Shown here: one piece after another, positions 1 through 5,641 of the stretch
Numbering within the stretch: the stretch's first letter is position 1
How the letters are laid out: the number at the start of each line of letters is the position of its first letter
Assembly: GCA_016342385.1 (NCBI GenBank)
Contig: JAEINM010000083.1
Location: 1-11,680, forward strand
Length of the DNA stretch: 11,680 nucleotides
DNA from: Spirochaetaceae bacterium
GTDB taxonomy: Bacteria; Spirochaetota; Spirochaetia; DSM-2461
Direction of reading: 5' to 3'
Position numbers and translations under genes: made by a program
The notes under the pieces: model-generated
The model's database searches: none
What the model saw: the letters and a program-made list of their open reading frames with translations, nothing else
Told to the model about the DNA's origin: nothing

Positions 1-148
1 TATACCTCTCTTCGATAATTGTCCGGTTTGGATCTTCATGGGTCCAGAATGTAAGCGTAACAGGACCGTTCTCCTCTTGTGTTCCTGTCGCAAAGAGAGG
101 GGCTGAAAGAGCCAGAACAGATAGAAAAATACATAAGATCTTTTTCAT
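1..148 (-). CDS. ABC transporter sugar-type solute-binding protein, N-terminal fragment
   Basis: Reading the minus strand from the ATG at 148-146 gives 49 residues before the window ends, so only the N-terminus is present. Residues 1-20 (MKKILCIFLSVLALSAPLFA) form a classic signal peptide. They are followed by TGTQEE and then TLTFWTHEDPN, the first beta-strand pattern of family 1 extracellular solute-binding proteins (TLTFW...). There is no Cys at the cleavage site, so this is not an obvious lipoprotein; signal peptidase I cleavage after LFA fits. The 'FA-TG-TQEE' style is common in Spirochaetaceae binding proteins. An AGGAG site (complement of 158-162) lies 9 nt upstream of the start. The expected role is capture of a sugar or oligosaccharide in the periplasm for an ABC importer whose permease genes would lie outside the window. 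The substrate cannot be read from this fragment. Confidence 0.8.
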   Translation of the reverse strand, partial: MKKILCIFLSVLALSAPLFATGTQEENGPVTLTFWTHEDPNRTIIEERY

Positions 149-179
149 ACAATAATTCTCCTTTTCTTATTTATACATT

Positions 180-208
180 ATTCTACAATGGGGAATTTGC
201 TCGGGCAA
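180..208 (-). promoter_or_regulatory. Sigma-70-type promoter of the solute-binding protein gene
   Basis: On the minus strand TTGCCC (complement of 203-208) and TAGAAT (complement of 180-185) are separated by exactly 17 nt. Transcription would start near 173 and give a leader of about 25 nt ending in the AGGAG site. The -35 box lies inside an imperfect dyad, TTGCTC/GGGCAA (197-208), which could bind a repressor such as a LacI-type protein. That last point is speculation. Confidence 0.55.
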
Positions 209-236
209 TGTGAGATTCCTACACTTAATGTTGTGA

Positions 237-252
237 TACTGACATATCAGTA
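237..252. promoter_or_regulatory. Candidate operator: TACTGA-N4-TCAGTA dyad
   Basis: TACTGA (237-242) and TCAGTA (247-252) are perfect inverted repeats around CATA. TTGT (231-234) and ACAA (252-255) extend the symmetry imperfectly. The dyad lies in the 197-bp gap between divergent genes, about 30 bp upstream of the -35 box of the solute-binding protein promoter and about 33 bp upstream of the extended -10 on the plus strand. That position suits an activator or shared regulator. No regulator gene in the window is obviously its partner. Confidence 0.35.
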
Positions 253-284
253 CAATCCTTATGGTAGTAGAAGTCCTTATTTAG

Positions 285-293
285 TGATATTAT
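285..293 (+). promoter_or_regulatory. Extended -10 promoter of the spermidine-synthase-like gene
   Basis: TG-A-TATTAT (285-293) matches an extended -10 element, TGnTATAAT, with one mismatch. No good -35 box lies 17 nt upstream, which is usual for extended -10 promoters. Transcription would start near 300 and leave a leader of about 46 nt. AT-rich DNA yields such matches by chance, so confidence is limited. Confidence 0.35.
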
Positions 294-345
294 AGCCATA
301 TATTGAACCACGAAGGGCATATGGTCTTCAGTATAAGGAGACAGT

Positions 346-1071
346 ATGAGCTTGAATTATGAGGAACTGGATTTCCAGAAAACTCCCCTTGGAGATCTGA
401 TGCTGCGGCGGCGGAAAATCCTCCAGTTAGGAGGTCTTGATGTCTATGAAGTCAAGCTCGGTGAACACTTTCTTATGACCAGCTTATTTCATGAAGCGGA
501 ATCTCAGCTTTCCCTGCTGGGACTGGAAAATACAGAACAAGAGGAGCTCGATGTCGTCGTGGGCGGACTGGGGCTCGGTTATACGGCTGCTGCCGCTCTG
601 GAAGATCAGAGAGTGAAATCTCTTGTGGTTATCGAGTTTCTGGAACCTGTTATCCGGTGGCATAATCAGCACCTTGTCCCCATGGGAAAAACATTGACAG
701 AAGATCCCCGGTGCCGCTTTGTTCAGGCTGATTTTTTCGCTCTTTCCCGTCGTGTCACAGAGAATTTTGATCCTGAATCACCTTTAAAAAAACACCATGT
801 CATTCTTCTGGACATAGATCACACACCCACTCATGTGTTACATCAGACAAATAGCCATTTTTATAGTGAAGAGGGTCTGAGAGAACTGAGGGAACACCTG
901 CATAGGGGCGGGGTATTTGCCCTGTGGGCCGATGGTTCTCCCCAGGAATCTTTTACAAATCACTTAAGAAAAGTTTTTAGTCAGGCGGAGTCTCATCATA
1001 TCCGGTTCGATAATCCCATAACCGGCGGTTCCTCCGAGGGTACGGTCTATGTGGCACGAAAAGAGTCGTGA
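346..1071 (+). CDS. Spermidine-synthase-like SAM-fold protein
   Basis: This is a 241-aa cytoplasmic protein with a Rossmann fold of the spermidine synthase / class I methyltransferase type. Visible elements are a short N-terminal beta region with SLFHEAE (46-52, recalling the 'HE' segment of aminopropyltransferases), the nucleotide loop VVGGLGLGYTAAA (71-83), VVIEFLEPVI with Glu97 as the likely ribose-binding acid (94-103), VQADFF with Asp129 near the adenine (126-131), and LLDIDHTP (154-161) where the catalytic Asp pair of spermidine synthases lies. The loop is GGLGLG, not the GGGDG of true spermidine synthases, so an aminopropyltransferase role is doubtful; a methyltransferase or an uncharacterised homologue is as likely. 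AAGGAG (335-340) is 5 nt before the ATG. It appears to be a single-gene unit; the gap to eda is 210 bp. No substrate can be assigned. Confidence 0.7.
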   Translation: MSLNYEELDFQKTPLGDLMLRRRKILQLGGLDVYEVKLGEHFLMTSLFHEAESQLSLLGLENTEQEELDVVVGGLGLGYTAAAALEDQRVKSLVVIEFLEPVIRWHNQHLVPMGKTLTEDPRCRFVQADFFALSRRVTENFDPESPLKKHHVILLDIDHTPTHVLHQTNSHFYSEEGLRELREHLHRGGVFALWADGSPQESFTNHLRKVFSQAESHHIRFDNPITGGSSEGTVYVARKES

Positions 1072-1281
1072 GCTACCCCCTCCCGGGTGACATTATCGGG
1101 AAGGTTCAGAGTTTTATGGCTCTTGGGAAGAATAGTGACCAGATTATTTCAATAGAAATATTCATAGAATCCCACTAAAATAGAACTATGACTGCTCCGG
1201 AAATCATATAACTGAAAGGAGTTTCATTAGAATTTATATGATATTAGTCGGTTCTAACTCATTGGTTAATAGGAGAATTAA
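1072..1281 (+). promoter_or_regulatory. Leader/promoter region of the eda-kdgK unit
   Basis: This 210-bp gap has no gene. It holds a weak GC-rich dyad just after the previous stop (TCCCG 1081-1085 / CGGGA 1097-1101, no T-tract), a 6-bp inverted repeat TATTTC-AATA-GAAATA (1145-1160), and a possible -10 box TATGAT (1237-1242) without a convincing -35. ATATTAGT (1241-1248) overlaps that -10 and equals one half of the palindrome in front of the GntR gene at 5486-5499. The region ends with AGGAG (1271-1275), 6 nt before the TTG start of eda. No promoter here is certain. Confidence 0.3.
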
Positions 1282-1935
1282 TTGAATAATTCGTATTTTG
1301 AAATAGCAGACAGGATTGAAAACCTCGCGATCATACCTGTTATTAAGCTGCAGGATGCTAAAAATGCAGAACCTCTGGCACAGGCCCTTCTTGAAGCTGG
1401 TCTTCCTGCGGCGGAAATTACATTCAGAACAGATGCGGCCTCTGCTTCTATTCAAACAATCAGCAGAAAATTCCCTCAGATGCTCACCGGGGCCGGGACG
1501 GTTCTGACTATAGATCAGGTTAAATCCGCCTTTGACGCGGGAGCTCAGTTTGTCGTGAGTCCCGGTTTTAATCCGACTGTGGTGGATTACTGTGTTTTGA
1601 ATAATCTACCAATTTATCCGGGAGTGAATAATCCGACGGGGATTGAGATGGCTCTGGAACGAGGACTTACCATTCTCAAGTTTTTCCCGGCCGAGGCTTC
1701 GGGAGGGGTAAAAATGGTCAATGCCATGAGTGCACCTTATGGAAAAGTGAAATTTATGGCTACGGGGGGCATTAATGCAGGGAATGTTCTTTCTTATCTT
1801 GAATCACCCTATATAGCCGCCTGCGGGGGATCCTGGATGGTTAAGGGGGCTCTTATTGATTCCGGAGAATTTGATAAAATAAAAGAACTCAGCGGTGAAG
1901 TGGTGAGACTGATAAAAGACTGGAGAGCAAAATGA
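1282..1935 (+). CDS. eda: 2-keto-3-deoxy-6-phosphogluconate / 4-hydroxy-2-oxoglutarate aldolase
   Basis: This is a 217-aa class I aldolase that cleaves 2-keto-3-deoxy-6-phosphogluconate to pyruvate and glyceraldehyde-3-phosphate through a Schiff base. The sequence follows the E. coli Eda numbering closely: Glu45 and Arg49 in AAEITFR, GAGTV with Thr73, VSPGF with Pro94, PGVNNPTGIEMALE (113-126), and the Schiff-base Lys133 in LKFFPAE. ATGGI (around 160-164) and the GGSWMV segment complete the phosphate end of the barrel. The start is TTG at 1282, supported by AGGAG 6 nt upstream; no in-frame ATG fits the conserved N-terminus. The last codons overlap kdgK by ATGA, so the two are translationally coupled and act in sequence. 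It could also accept 2-keto-4-hydroxyglutarate, as family members often do. Confidence 0.95.
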   Translation: MNNSYFEIADRIENLAIIPVIKLQDAKNAEPLAQALLEAGLPAAEITFRTDAASASIQTISRKFPQMLTGAGTVLTIDQVKSAFDAGAQFVVSPGFNPTVVDYCVLNNLPIYPGVNNPTGIEMALERGLTILKFFPAEASGGVKMVNAMSAPYGKVKFMATGGINAGNVLSYLESPYIAACGGSWMVKGALIDSGEFDKIKELSGEVVRLIKDWRAK

Positions 1936-2960
1936 ATACAATTGTAACACTGGGCGAGATTATGCTACGCCTGAAATCCCCGGGAAATGAAAGGTTTTTT
2001 CAAAGTCCCATGCTGGAAGCCACCTTCGGAGGAGGTGAATCAAATGTCGCTGCCGCTCTATCGCTGCTGGGTAAAAAAACCGCTTTTGTCACAGCATTAC
2101 CGGCAAATCCTCTTGGCGATGGTGCCCTATCCGCCCTGAGGTCAAAAGGTGTTGATACATCGGCCATCATTCGCCGGGGAGACCGCCTGGGACTCTATTT
2201 TCTTGAAGCCGGTGCGAATCAACGGGCATCACAGGTCATTTATGACAGAACCGGCTCATCTATCTCTACAGCCTCTCCCAATGATTTTAACTGGGACCTG
2301 GTCTTTAAGGATGCCATGTGGTTTCACATTACAGGGATAACGCCGGCCATTTCTCAAAAGGGATCAGAACTCTCATTAAAAGCTGTACAAGAGGCGAAAA
2401 AGAGGGGGATCTCTGTCTCCTGCGACCTCAATTACAGAAAAAAATTGTGGAAATACGGCAAATCGGCACCGGAGGTGATGCATGAACTGGTGAAATATGC
2501 CGATATTGCCATCGCCAACGAAGAGGACTGCCAGAAGTGTCTGGGAATTGAGTCCGATGCTGATGTGAGTTCAGGAGAACTGGGGCTTAACCGGTACAAA
2601 GAAATAAGTGAAAAAGTATTAAAACAATTTCCCGATCTCAAACAGATTGCTATTACATTGAGAGAGAGCCACTCGGCAGACCACAACTCCTGGTCGGCTA
2701 TCCTGAATAATCGAAGTGATTTTTTTGTATCTCAGAAATATGAGATAAAAAATATCGTCGACCGTGTCGGGGGCGGTGATGCTTTTGCCGCAGGACTCAT
2801 CTATGGCTTAACTTCCTTAAAATCAGAAGAAGAGGCCTTGCGCTTTGCTGTGGCTGCTTCCTGTTTAAAACACTCCATTCCCGGAGATGTGGCCCTTATA
2901 ACTGAAGCGGAAGTGCTCAATCTTCTTAAAGGGGATGGATCCGGTAGGGTACAGCGGTAG
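1932..2960 (+). CDS. kdgK: 2-keto-3-deoxygluconate kinase (PfkB family)
   Basis: This is a 342-aa ribokinase/PfkB-family sugar kinase, the usual length for KDG kinases. The N-terminal signature is LGEIMLRLKSPGNERFFQ, followed by TFGGGESNVAAALSLLG (31-47), which binds the sugar. LNYRKKLW (166-173) is a typical KDG-kinase segment. The C-terminal PfkB signature DRVGGGDAFAAGLIYG (277-292) carries the catalytic base Asp283 and the anion hole glycines. It phosphorylates 2-keto-3-deoxygluconate with ATP to 2-keto-3-deoxy-6-phosphogluconate, the substrate of the aldolase encoded just upstream. The ATG (1932) overlaps the eda stop (ATGA), with GGAG about 7 nt before it. The pathway position points to use of hexuronates, pectin or alginate products; the upstream isomerases, oxidoreductases and dehydratases are not in the window. 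Another 2-keto sugar as substrate cannot be excluded. Confidence 0.9.
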   Translation: MNTIVTLGEIMLRLKSPGNERFFQSPMLEATFGGGESNVAAALSLLGKKTAFVTALPANPLGDGALSALRSKGVDTSAIIRRGDRLGLYFLEAGANQRASQVIYDRTGSSISTASPNDFNWDLVFKDAMWFHITGITPAISQKGSELSLKAVQEAKKRGISVSCDLNYRKKLWKYGKSAPEVMHELVKYADIAIANEEDCQKCLGIESDADVSSGELGLNRYKEISEKVLKQFPDLKQIAITLRESHSADHNSWSAILNNRSDFFVSQKYEIKNIVDRVGGGDAFAAGLIYGLTSLKSEEEALRFAVAASCLKHSIPGDVALITEAEVLNLLKGDGSGRVQR

Positions 2961-3002
2961 TAAAAATCTACGCTCAAGTTTCAGTTTCACCTATAATTTC
3001 TC

Positions 3003-3031
3003 TTTGAGATAGGGAAAAAAAGGAATATAAT
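3003..3031 (+). promoter_or_regulatory. Promoter of the Sel1-repeat gene, possibly leaderless
   Basis: A perfect TATAAT (3026-3031) lies 17 nt after TTTGAG (3003-3008); TTGAGA with a 16-nt spacer is the alternative reading. Only 7 nt separate the -10 box from the ATG at 3039, so transcription should start at or next to the start codon. The only Shine-Dalgarno-like AGGA (3021-3024) is 14 nt from the ATG and lies upstream of the predicted transcript. Confidence 0.5.
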
Positions 3032-3038
3032 CGTCTCG

Positions 3039-3488
3039 ATGAAAAAACTGATGTGCACCTTTTTACTCTTAATCTCGGCATTTACTCTTTTCGGGGAAAC
3101 TCTCAGAAGGCTGGAAGCTTATGCGGGACGCGGTGATATGGATGCTCAGTACAAACTCGGTTTGTGGTATTATTCGGGCTTCAATGTGGATCAGAATTTT
3201 GAAAAGGCCGTTGAATATTTTGAGCTTTCCGCAGTTCAGGGATATTTGGATGCTCAGTTTATACTGGGCTATCTCTATTTTTACGGTGTAGGAGCTTTAA
3301 AAAATCATCAGACCGGGCTGGAGTGGTTCGAGAAAGCGGCCGAACAGGATTATCCTCAGGCACAGTTTGATCTGGGATACATTTTATATTTCGGAATAGA
3401 GATTCCCGCCGATAAAGACCGGGCTCTCTACTGGATGCAGAGAGCTCTGGATAACGGTTACAAAAAAGCCGGTGAATATCTGCCCTAG
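3039..3488 (+). CDS. Secreted Sel1-repeat (SLR) protein
   Basis: This is a 149-aa protein. Residues 1-18 or so (MKKLMCTFLLLISAFTLFG) are a signal peptide, so it is probably periplasmic. The rest is made of about three Sel1-like helical hairpins of 36-37 residues. The first is 28-64 (DAQYKLGLWYYSG...KAVEYFELS), the second 65-100 (DAQFILGYLYFYGVG...GLEWFEKA) and the third 101-136 (QAQFDLGYILYFGIE...ALYWMQRA), with a partial fourth hairpin to the end. Each repeat has the AQ-x2-LG-x2-Y core. Such repeats bind other proteins; no enzymatic function is expected. It stands alone between kdgK (78 bp upstream) and a convergent aminotransferase gene. If ATG 3051 (Met5) were the true start, the signal peptide would lose its positive residues, so 3039 is preferred. 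Confidence 0.8.
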   Translation: MKKLMCTFLLLISAFTLFGETLRRLEAYAGRGDMDAQYKLGLWYYSGFNVDQNFEKAVEYFELSAVQGYLDAQFILGYLYFYGVGALKNHQTGLEWFEKAAEQDYPQAQFDLGYILYFGIEIPADKDRALYWMQRALDNGYKKAGEYLP

Positions 3489-3517
3489 CGGTTTTTAGGA
3501 CTTTATAATTGTTGCCA

Positions 3518-3541
3518 AAGATGCCCGTTACAGAGCATCTT
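3518..3541. terminator. Weak hairpin between convergent genes
   Basis: AAGATGC (3518-3524) and GCATCTT (3535-3541) form a 7-bp stem with a 10-nt loop in the 64-bp gap between the stops of the Sel1 gene and the aminotransferase gene. TCTCTTATC follows on the plus strand, but there is no true U-tract. It may act as a terminator for one or both genes. Confidence 0.35.
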
Positions 3542-3552
3542 CTCTTATCAGG

Positions 3553-4734
3553 TCACAATGAAATCTCTTTTTTCAACAGATCTCCCAGCCTTTTTATCCC
3601 CTCAACAATTTTATCATCCGCCATAGTGGAAAAATTCACTCTCATCGTATTATTCACTCCACCATTGGGGAAGAAGGAGGCACCCGGTACATAGGCTACT
3701 TTTATGGTTTTCAGGGATTTCTCCAGTAGTCTCTTTGTATCTATGTGGTCAGGAACAATAACCCATGTGAAAAGGCCTCCAGAAGGATAAGTCCAGGACA
3801 CCTCTTGAGGGAAATATTTTTCCAGGCTCTCCATCATTAGATCCCGTCGTTTTTTGTAGACAACTTTTATTCTTTCAATATGCTTATCCAGGTCGTATTT
3901 ATCCAGAAAGACCGAGATTTCTCTCTGACTCATAGAGTTACACTGAAGATCGGCACTCTGCTTGACCATAATATATTTATTCAGAATTTCAGGACTTGCG
4001 CAGACCCATCCGATCCTCAGGCCGGGGCAGAAGGTTTTGGAAAATGTACCCAGGAAAATAACCAGCCCTTTCGTATCCAGGGATTTCACTGAAGGTATTC
4101 TCTCTCCTTCAAATATCAGGTCGCCATAGGGATTATCTTCTATAATGGGCTTATTGTATTTATTGGCCAGTTCTAACAGTCCTTTTCTTCTTTCCAGACT
4201 CCAGGTCCGCCCGGAAGGATTCTGAAAATCGGGAATGACATAGATCATTTTTACATTTTCAGTCTCTCTAAGAGCTCTTTCAAGGTCTTCCATCACCATA
4301 CCCTTATCATCAGTCTCAATCTCTCTGAATTGACATTCGTAGGCCCTGAAGGCATTGATTGCACCCAGATAGCTGGGACTTTCACAGAGTACAACATCTC
4401 CCCGGTTCAGGAAAATCTTTCCGGAAAAATCCAGTCCCTGCTGTGAACCGCTGGTAATAAGAATTGCATCCCCTGGAACATTTACCCCGGATAATTTCAT
4501 TCTCCGCGCTATATGATCGCGAAGAGGATCGTATCCTTCGGTGGGACTGTATTGAAGAGCTTCCCGACCCATTTTCTCAAGAACAAATCGGGACACTTCC
4601 ATCATCTCTTTTACAGGAAACAGCTCCGGTGCAGGCAGCCCGCCGGCAAAGGAAATAATATCATCTCGCGCCGTCAGTTTGAGAATCTCCCGTATTTCTG
4701 AAGCTTTTACATCTTTTATTCTATTGGAAAACAT
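3553..4734 (-). CDS. PLP-dependent aminotransferase, LysN / 2-aminoadipate transaminase type
   Basis: This is a 393-aa fold-type I (class I/II) aminotransferase without the N-terminal DNA-binding domain of MocR proteins. ISFAGGLPAPELFP (27-40) and LQYSPTEGYDPLR (60-72) are the hallmarks of the 2-aminoadipate / aromatic / multi-substrate aminotransferase group. Cofactor residues are TSGSQQGLD (94-102) for the phosphate, PDFQNPSG with Asn172, EDNPYGDL with Asp200 and Tyr203, and the Schiff-base Lys233 in GTFSKTFCPGLRIGW. Arg365 in MRVNFS should hold the substrate carboxylate. It transfers an amino group from an amino acid to 2-oxoglutarate or another keto acid in the cytosol; the exact donor cannot be read. 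AAGGA is 9 nt before the ATG at 4734. It lies 82 bp after the GntR gene on the same strand and is probably co-transcribed with and controlled by it. Confidence 0.85.
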   Translation of the reverse strand: MFSNRIKDVKASEIREILKLTARDDIISFAGGLPAPELFPVKEMMEVSRFVLEKMGREALQYSPTEGYDPLRDHIARRMKLSGVNVPGDAILITSGSQQGLDFSGKIFLNRGDVVLCESPSYLGAINAFRAYECQFREIETDDKGMVMEDLERALRETENVKMIYVIPDFQNPSGRTWSLERRKGLLELANKYNKPIIEDNPYGDLIFEGERIPSVKSLDTKGLVIFLGTFSKTFCPGLRIGWVCASPEILNKYIMVKQSADLQCNSMSQREISVFLDKYDLDKHIERIKVVYKKRRDLMMESLEKYFPQEVSWTYPSGGLFTWVIVPDHIDTKRLLEKSLKTIKVAYVPGASFFPNGGVNNTMRVNFSTMADDKIVEGIKRLGDLLKKEISL

Positions 4735-4816
4735 CTTTTCACATCCTTCTTAAAGGGGCATAGGTACTTTTTTATGCGGTTATATTTTATACAGGCTATT
4801 TCTTGCCCGGTCGGGG

Positions 4817-5461
4817 TTACCCCGCCCCCATAAAAAATCGCCGCGACATCTGATCCACAAATTTCAATGTGTGCCTTTCCATTATCGATCTGGCTTTTTC
4901 CGGATCTCTCTCTTTTATGGCATGGGCCATATCTTTGAGTGTTCCGTAAAACCAGTCGTAATCATCTATGATGTATTCGATGGAAAGAAAGAACCGGGCT
5001 GTTTTTGTGTTGAGCTGATCCAGCATTTCTATGAGCAGTTTGTTGTTGGAAGCCTGTCCGATTATCTGATGGAATCTCTGGTCATCATTTATGCAGAGTT
5101 TGTAATCTCTGACGCTGTCATAGCGGGAGAACCGGCCAATAATTTCAAAGAGTTCTTTTATCTGCTCATCATCGGCTCGTCTGGCCGCCAGTTCCGCTGC
5201 CAGGCTTTCGAGGTTTTTTTTAACTTCAAAGGCATCTTTGACAGATTTCAGGTCTATCGGGGTAACAAATGTGCCCACTTGAGGGCGGGTTTCAATCAGA
5301 CCTATCTGAGACAGTTTGATGAGAGCTTCTCTGACAGGCGTTCTACTGACTCCGAATTCCCGGATAAGGTCTTTTTCAACGACGGAATCGCCCGGTTTCA
5401 GTTCGAGATTGATAATTCTCTCTTTCAGATTATCAAAGATCTCTGTATTGGCAGGTTTCAA
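4817..5461 (-). CDS. GntR-family transcriptional regulator, FadR/VanR (FCD) type
   Basis: This is a 214-aa regulator. Residues 1-68 form the winged helix-turn-helix: IFDNLKERIINLELKPGD (8-25), VEKDLIREFGVSRTPVREAL (28-47, with the recognition helix SRTPVREAL), and the wing ETRPQVGTFVTP (57-68). Residues 72-205 form an all-helical FCD ligand domain with DDQRFHQIIG (Asp127-x3-His131) and His197 near the end, matching metal/carboxylate ligands. The usual His of the 'EHxAI' position appears to be Leu175, with His180 five residues later. The start is TTG at 5461, chosen because GAGGA lies 7 nt upstream and the ATG at 5468 is out of frame. A 14-bp palindrome between the -10 box and the start suggests autorepression. 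The ligand is probably a small organic acid, and the target includes the downstream aminotransferase; both are inferences. Confidence 0.85.
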   Translation of the reverse strand: MKPANTEIFDNLKERIINLELKPGDSVVEKDLIREFGVSRTPVREALIKLSQIGLIETRPQVGTFVTPIDLKSVKDAFEVKKNLESLAAELAARRADDEQIKELFEIIGRFSRYDSVRDYKLCINDDQRFHQIIGQASNNKLLIEMLDQLNTKTARFFLSIEYIIDDYDWFYGTLKDMAHAIKERDPEKARSIMERHTLKFVDQMSRRFFMGAG

Positions 5462-5485
5462 TGTTCATTCCTCAGCTAATATACA

Positions 5486-5499
5486 ACTAATATATTAGT
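5486..5499. promoter_or_regulatory. Palindromic operator ACTAATATATTAGT, likely site of the GntR regulator
   Basis: This is a perfect 14-bp palindrome directly downstream of the -10 box (5500-5505) and covering the predicted transcription start of the GntR gene. A related half, GCTAATATAC (5475-5484), lies exactly 11 bp, about one helical turn, from ACTAATATAT (5486-5495). Position and symmetry fit a dimer that blocks its own promoter. That GntR binds here is inferred from the neighbourhood. Confidence 0.55.
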
Positions 5500-5528
5500 A
5501 GCATAAGGCAGCAGAATAAAGGAGTCAA
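5500..5528 (-). promoter_or_regulatory. Promoter of the GntR-aminotransferase unit
   Basis: On the minus strand TTGACT (complement of 5523-5528) and TATGCT (complement of 5500-5505) are 17 nt apart. The predicted start near 5493 falls in the middle of the 14-bp palindrome. The leader is about 30 nt and includes GAGGA before the TTG start. Confidence 0.6.
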
Positions 5529-5547
5529 GTTTTTTGAGAATTTACTA

Positions 5548-5576
5548 TTGACAGACAAAGAAAAAGTTATTACTTT
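5548..5576 (+). promoter_or_regulatory. Promoter of the five-gene envelope operon
   Basis: A consensus -35 TTGACA (5548-5553) is followed after 17 nt by TACTTT (5571-5576), a modest -10 that keeps T1, A2 and T6. Transcription would start near 5583, the first base of a repeated dyad. The -10 itself forms part of a TACTTTG box (5571-5577) matching the downstream repeats, so a protein bound to these boxes should directly block RNA polymerase. Confidence 0.5.
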
Positions 5577-5631
5577 GAATATGAAAGCTACTTTGTAATG
5601 CAAAGTAGCTTTGCCGATGAAAGCTACTTTG
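5565..5631. repeat. Four CAAAGTA/TACTTTG boxes at exact 18-bp spacing
   Basis: TACTTTG occurs at 5571-5577, 5589-5595 and 5625-5631, and its complement CAAAGTA at 5601-5607. Three units are 13 bp: GAAAGCTACTTTG (5583-5595), CAAAGTAGCTTTG (5601-5613) and GAAAGCTACTTTG (5619-5631). The unit centres are exactly 18 bp apart, and the half-box at 5571 lies 18 bp before the matching box. Each unit is itself a dyad (AAAG-N3-CTTT). Units 1 and 3 share a 15-bp direct repeat (5581-5595, 5617-5631); unit 2 is inverted, so 12-bp hairpins 1:2 or 2:3 are possible in RNA. The array spans the -10 box to the ribosome-binding site of the gene at 5642. The likely binder is the winged-helix regulator encoded second in this operon. 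Confidence 0.75.
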
Positions 5632-5641
5632 AGAGGGTAAT

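Noticed and set aside
1081..1101. Terminator after the spermidine-synthase-like gene
   Set aside because: The stem is only 5 bp, interrupted, and not followed by a T-run.
4871..5479. A 202-codon open frame on the plus strand opposite the GntR gene
   Set aside because: Its translation has no recognisable domain and it mirrors a clear GntR/FCD protein on the other strand.
5581..5631. The repeated boxes as a CRISPR-like array
   Set aside because: Units are 13 bp with 5-bp gaps and alternating orientation, far too short for CRISPR. They fit operator sites.
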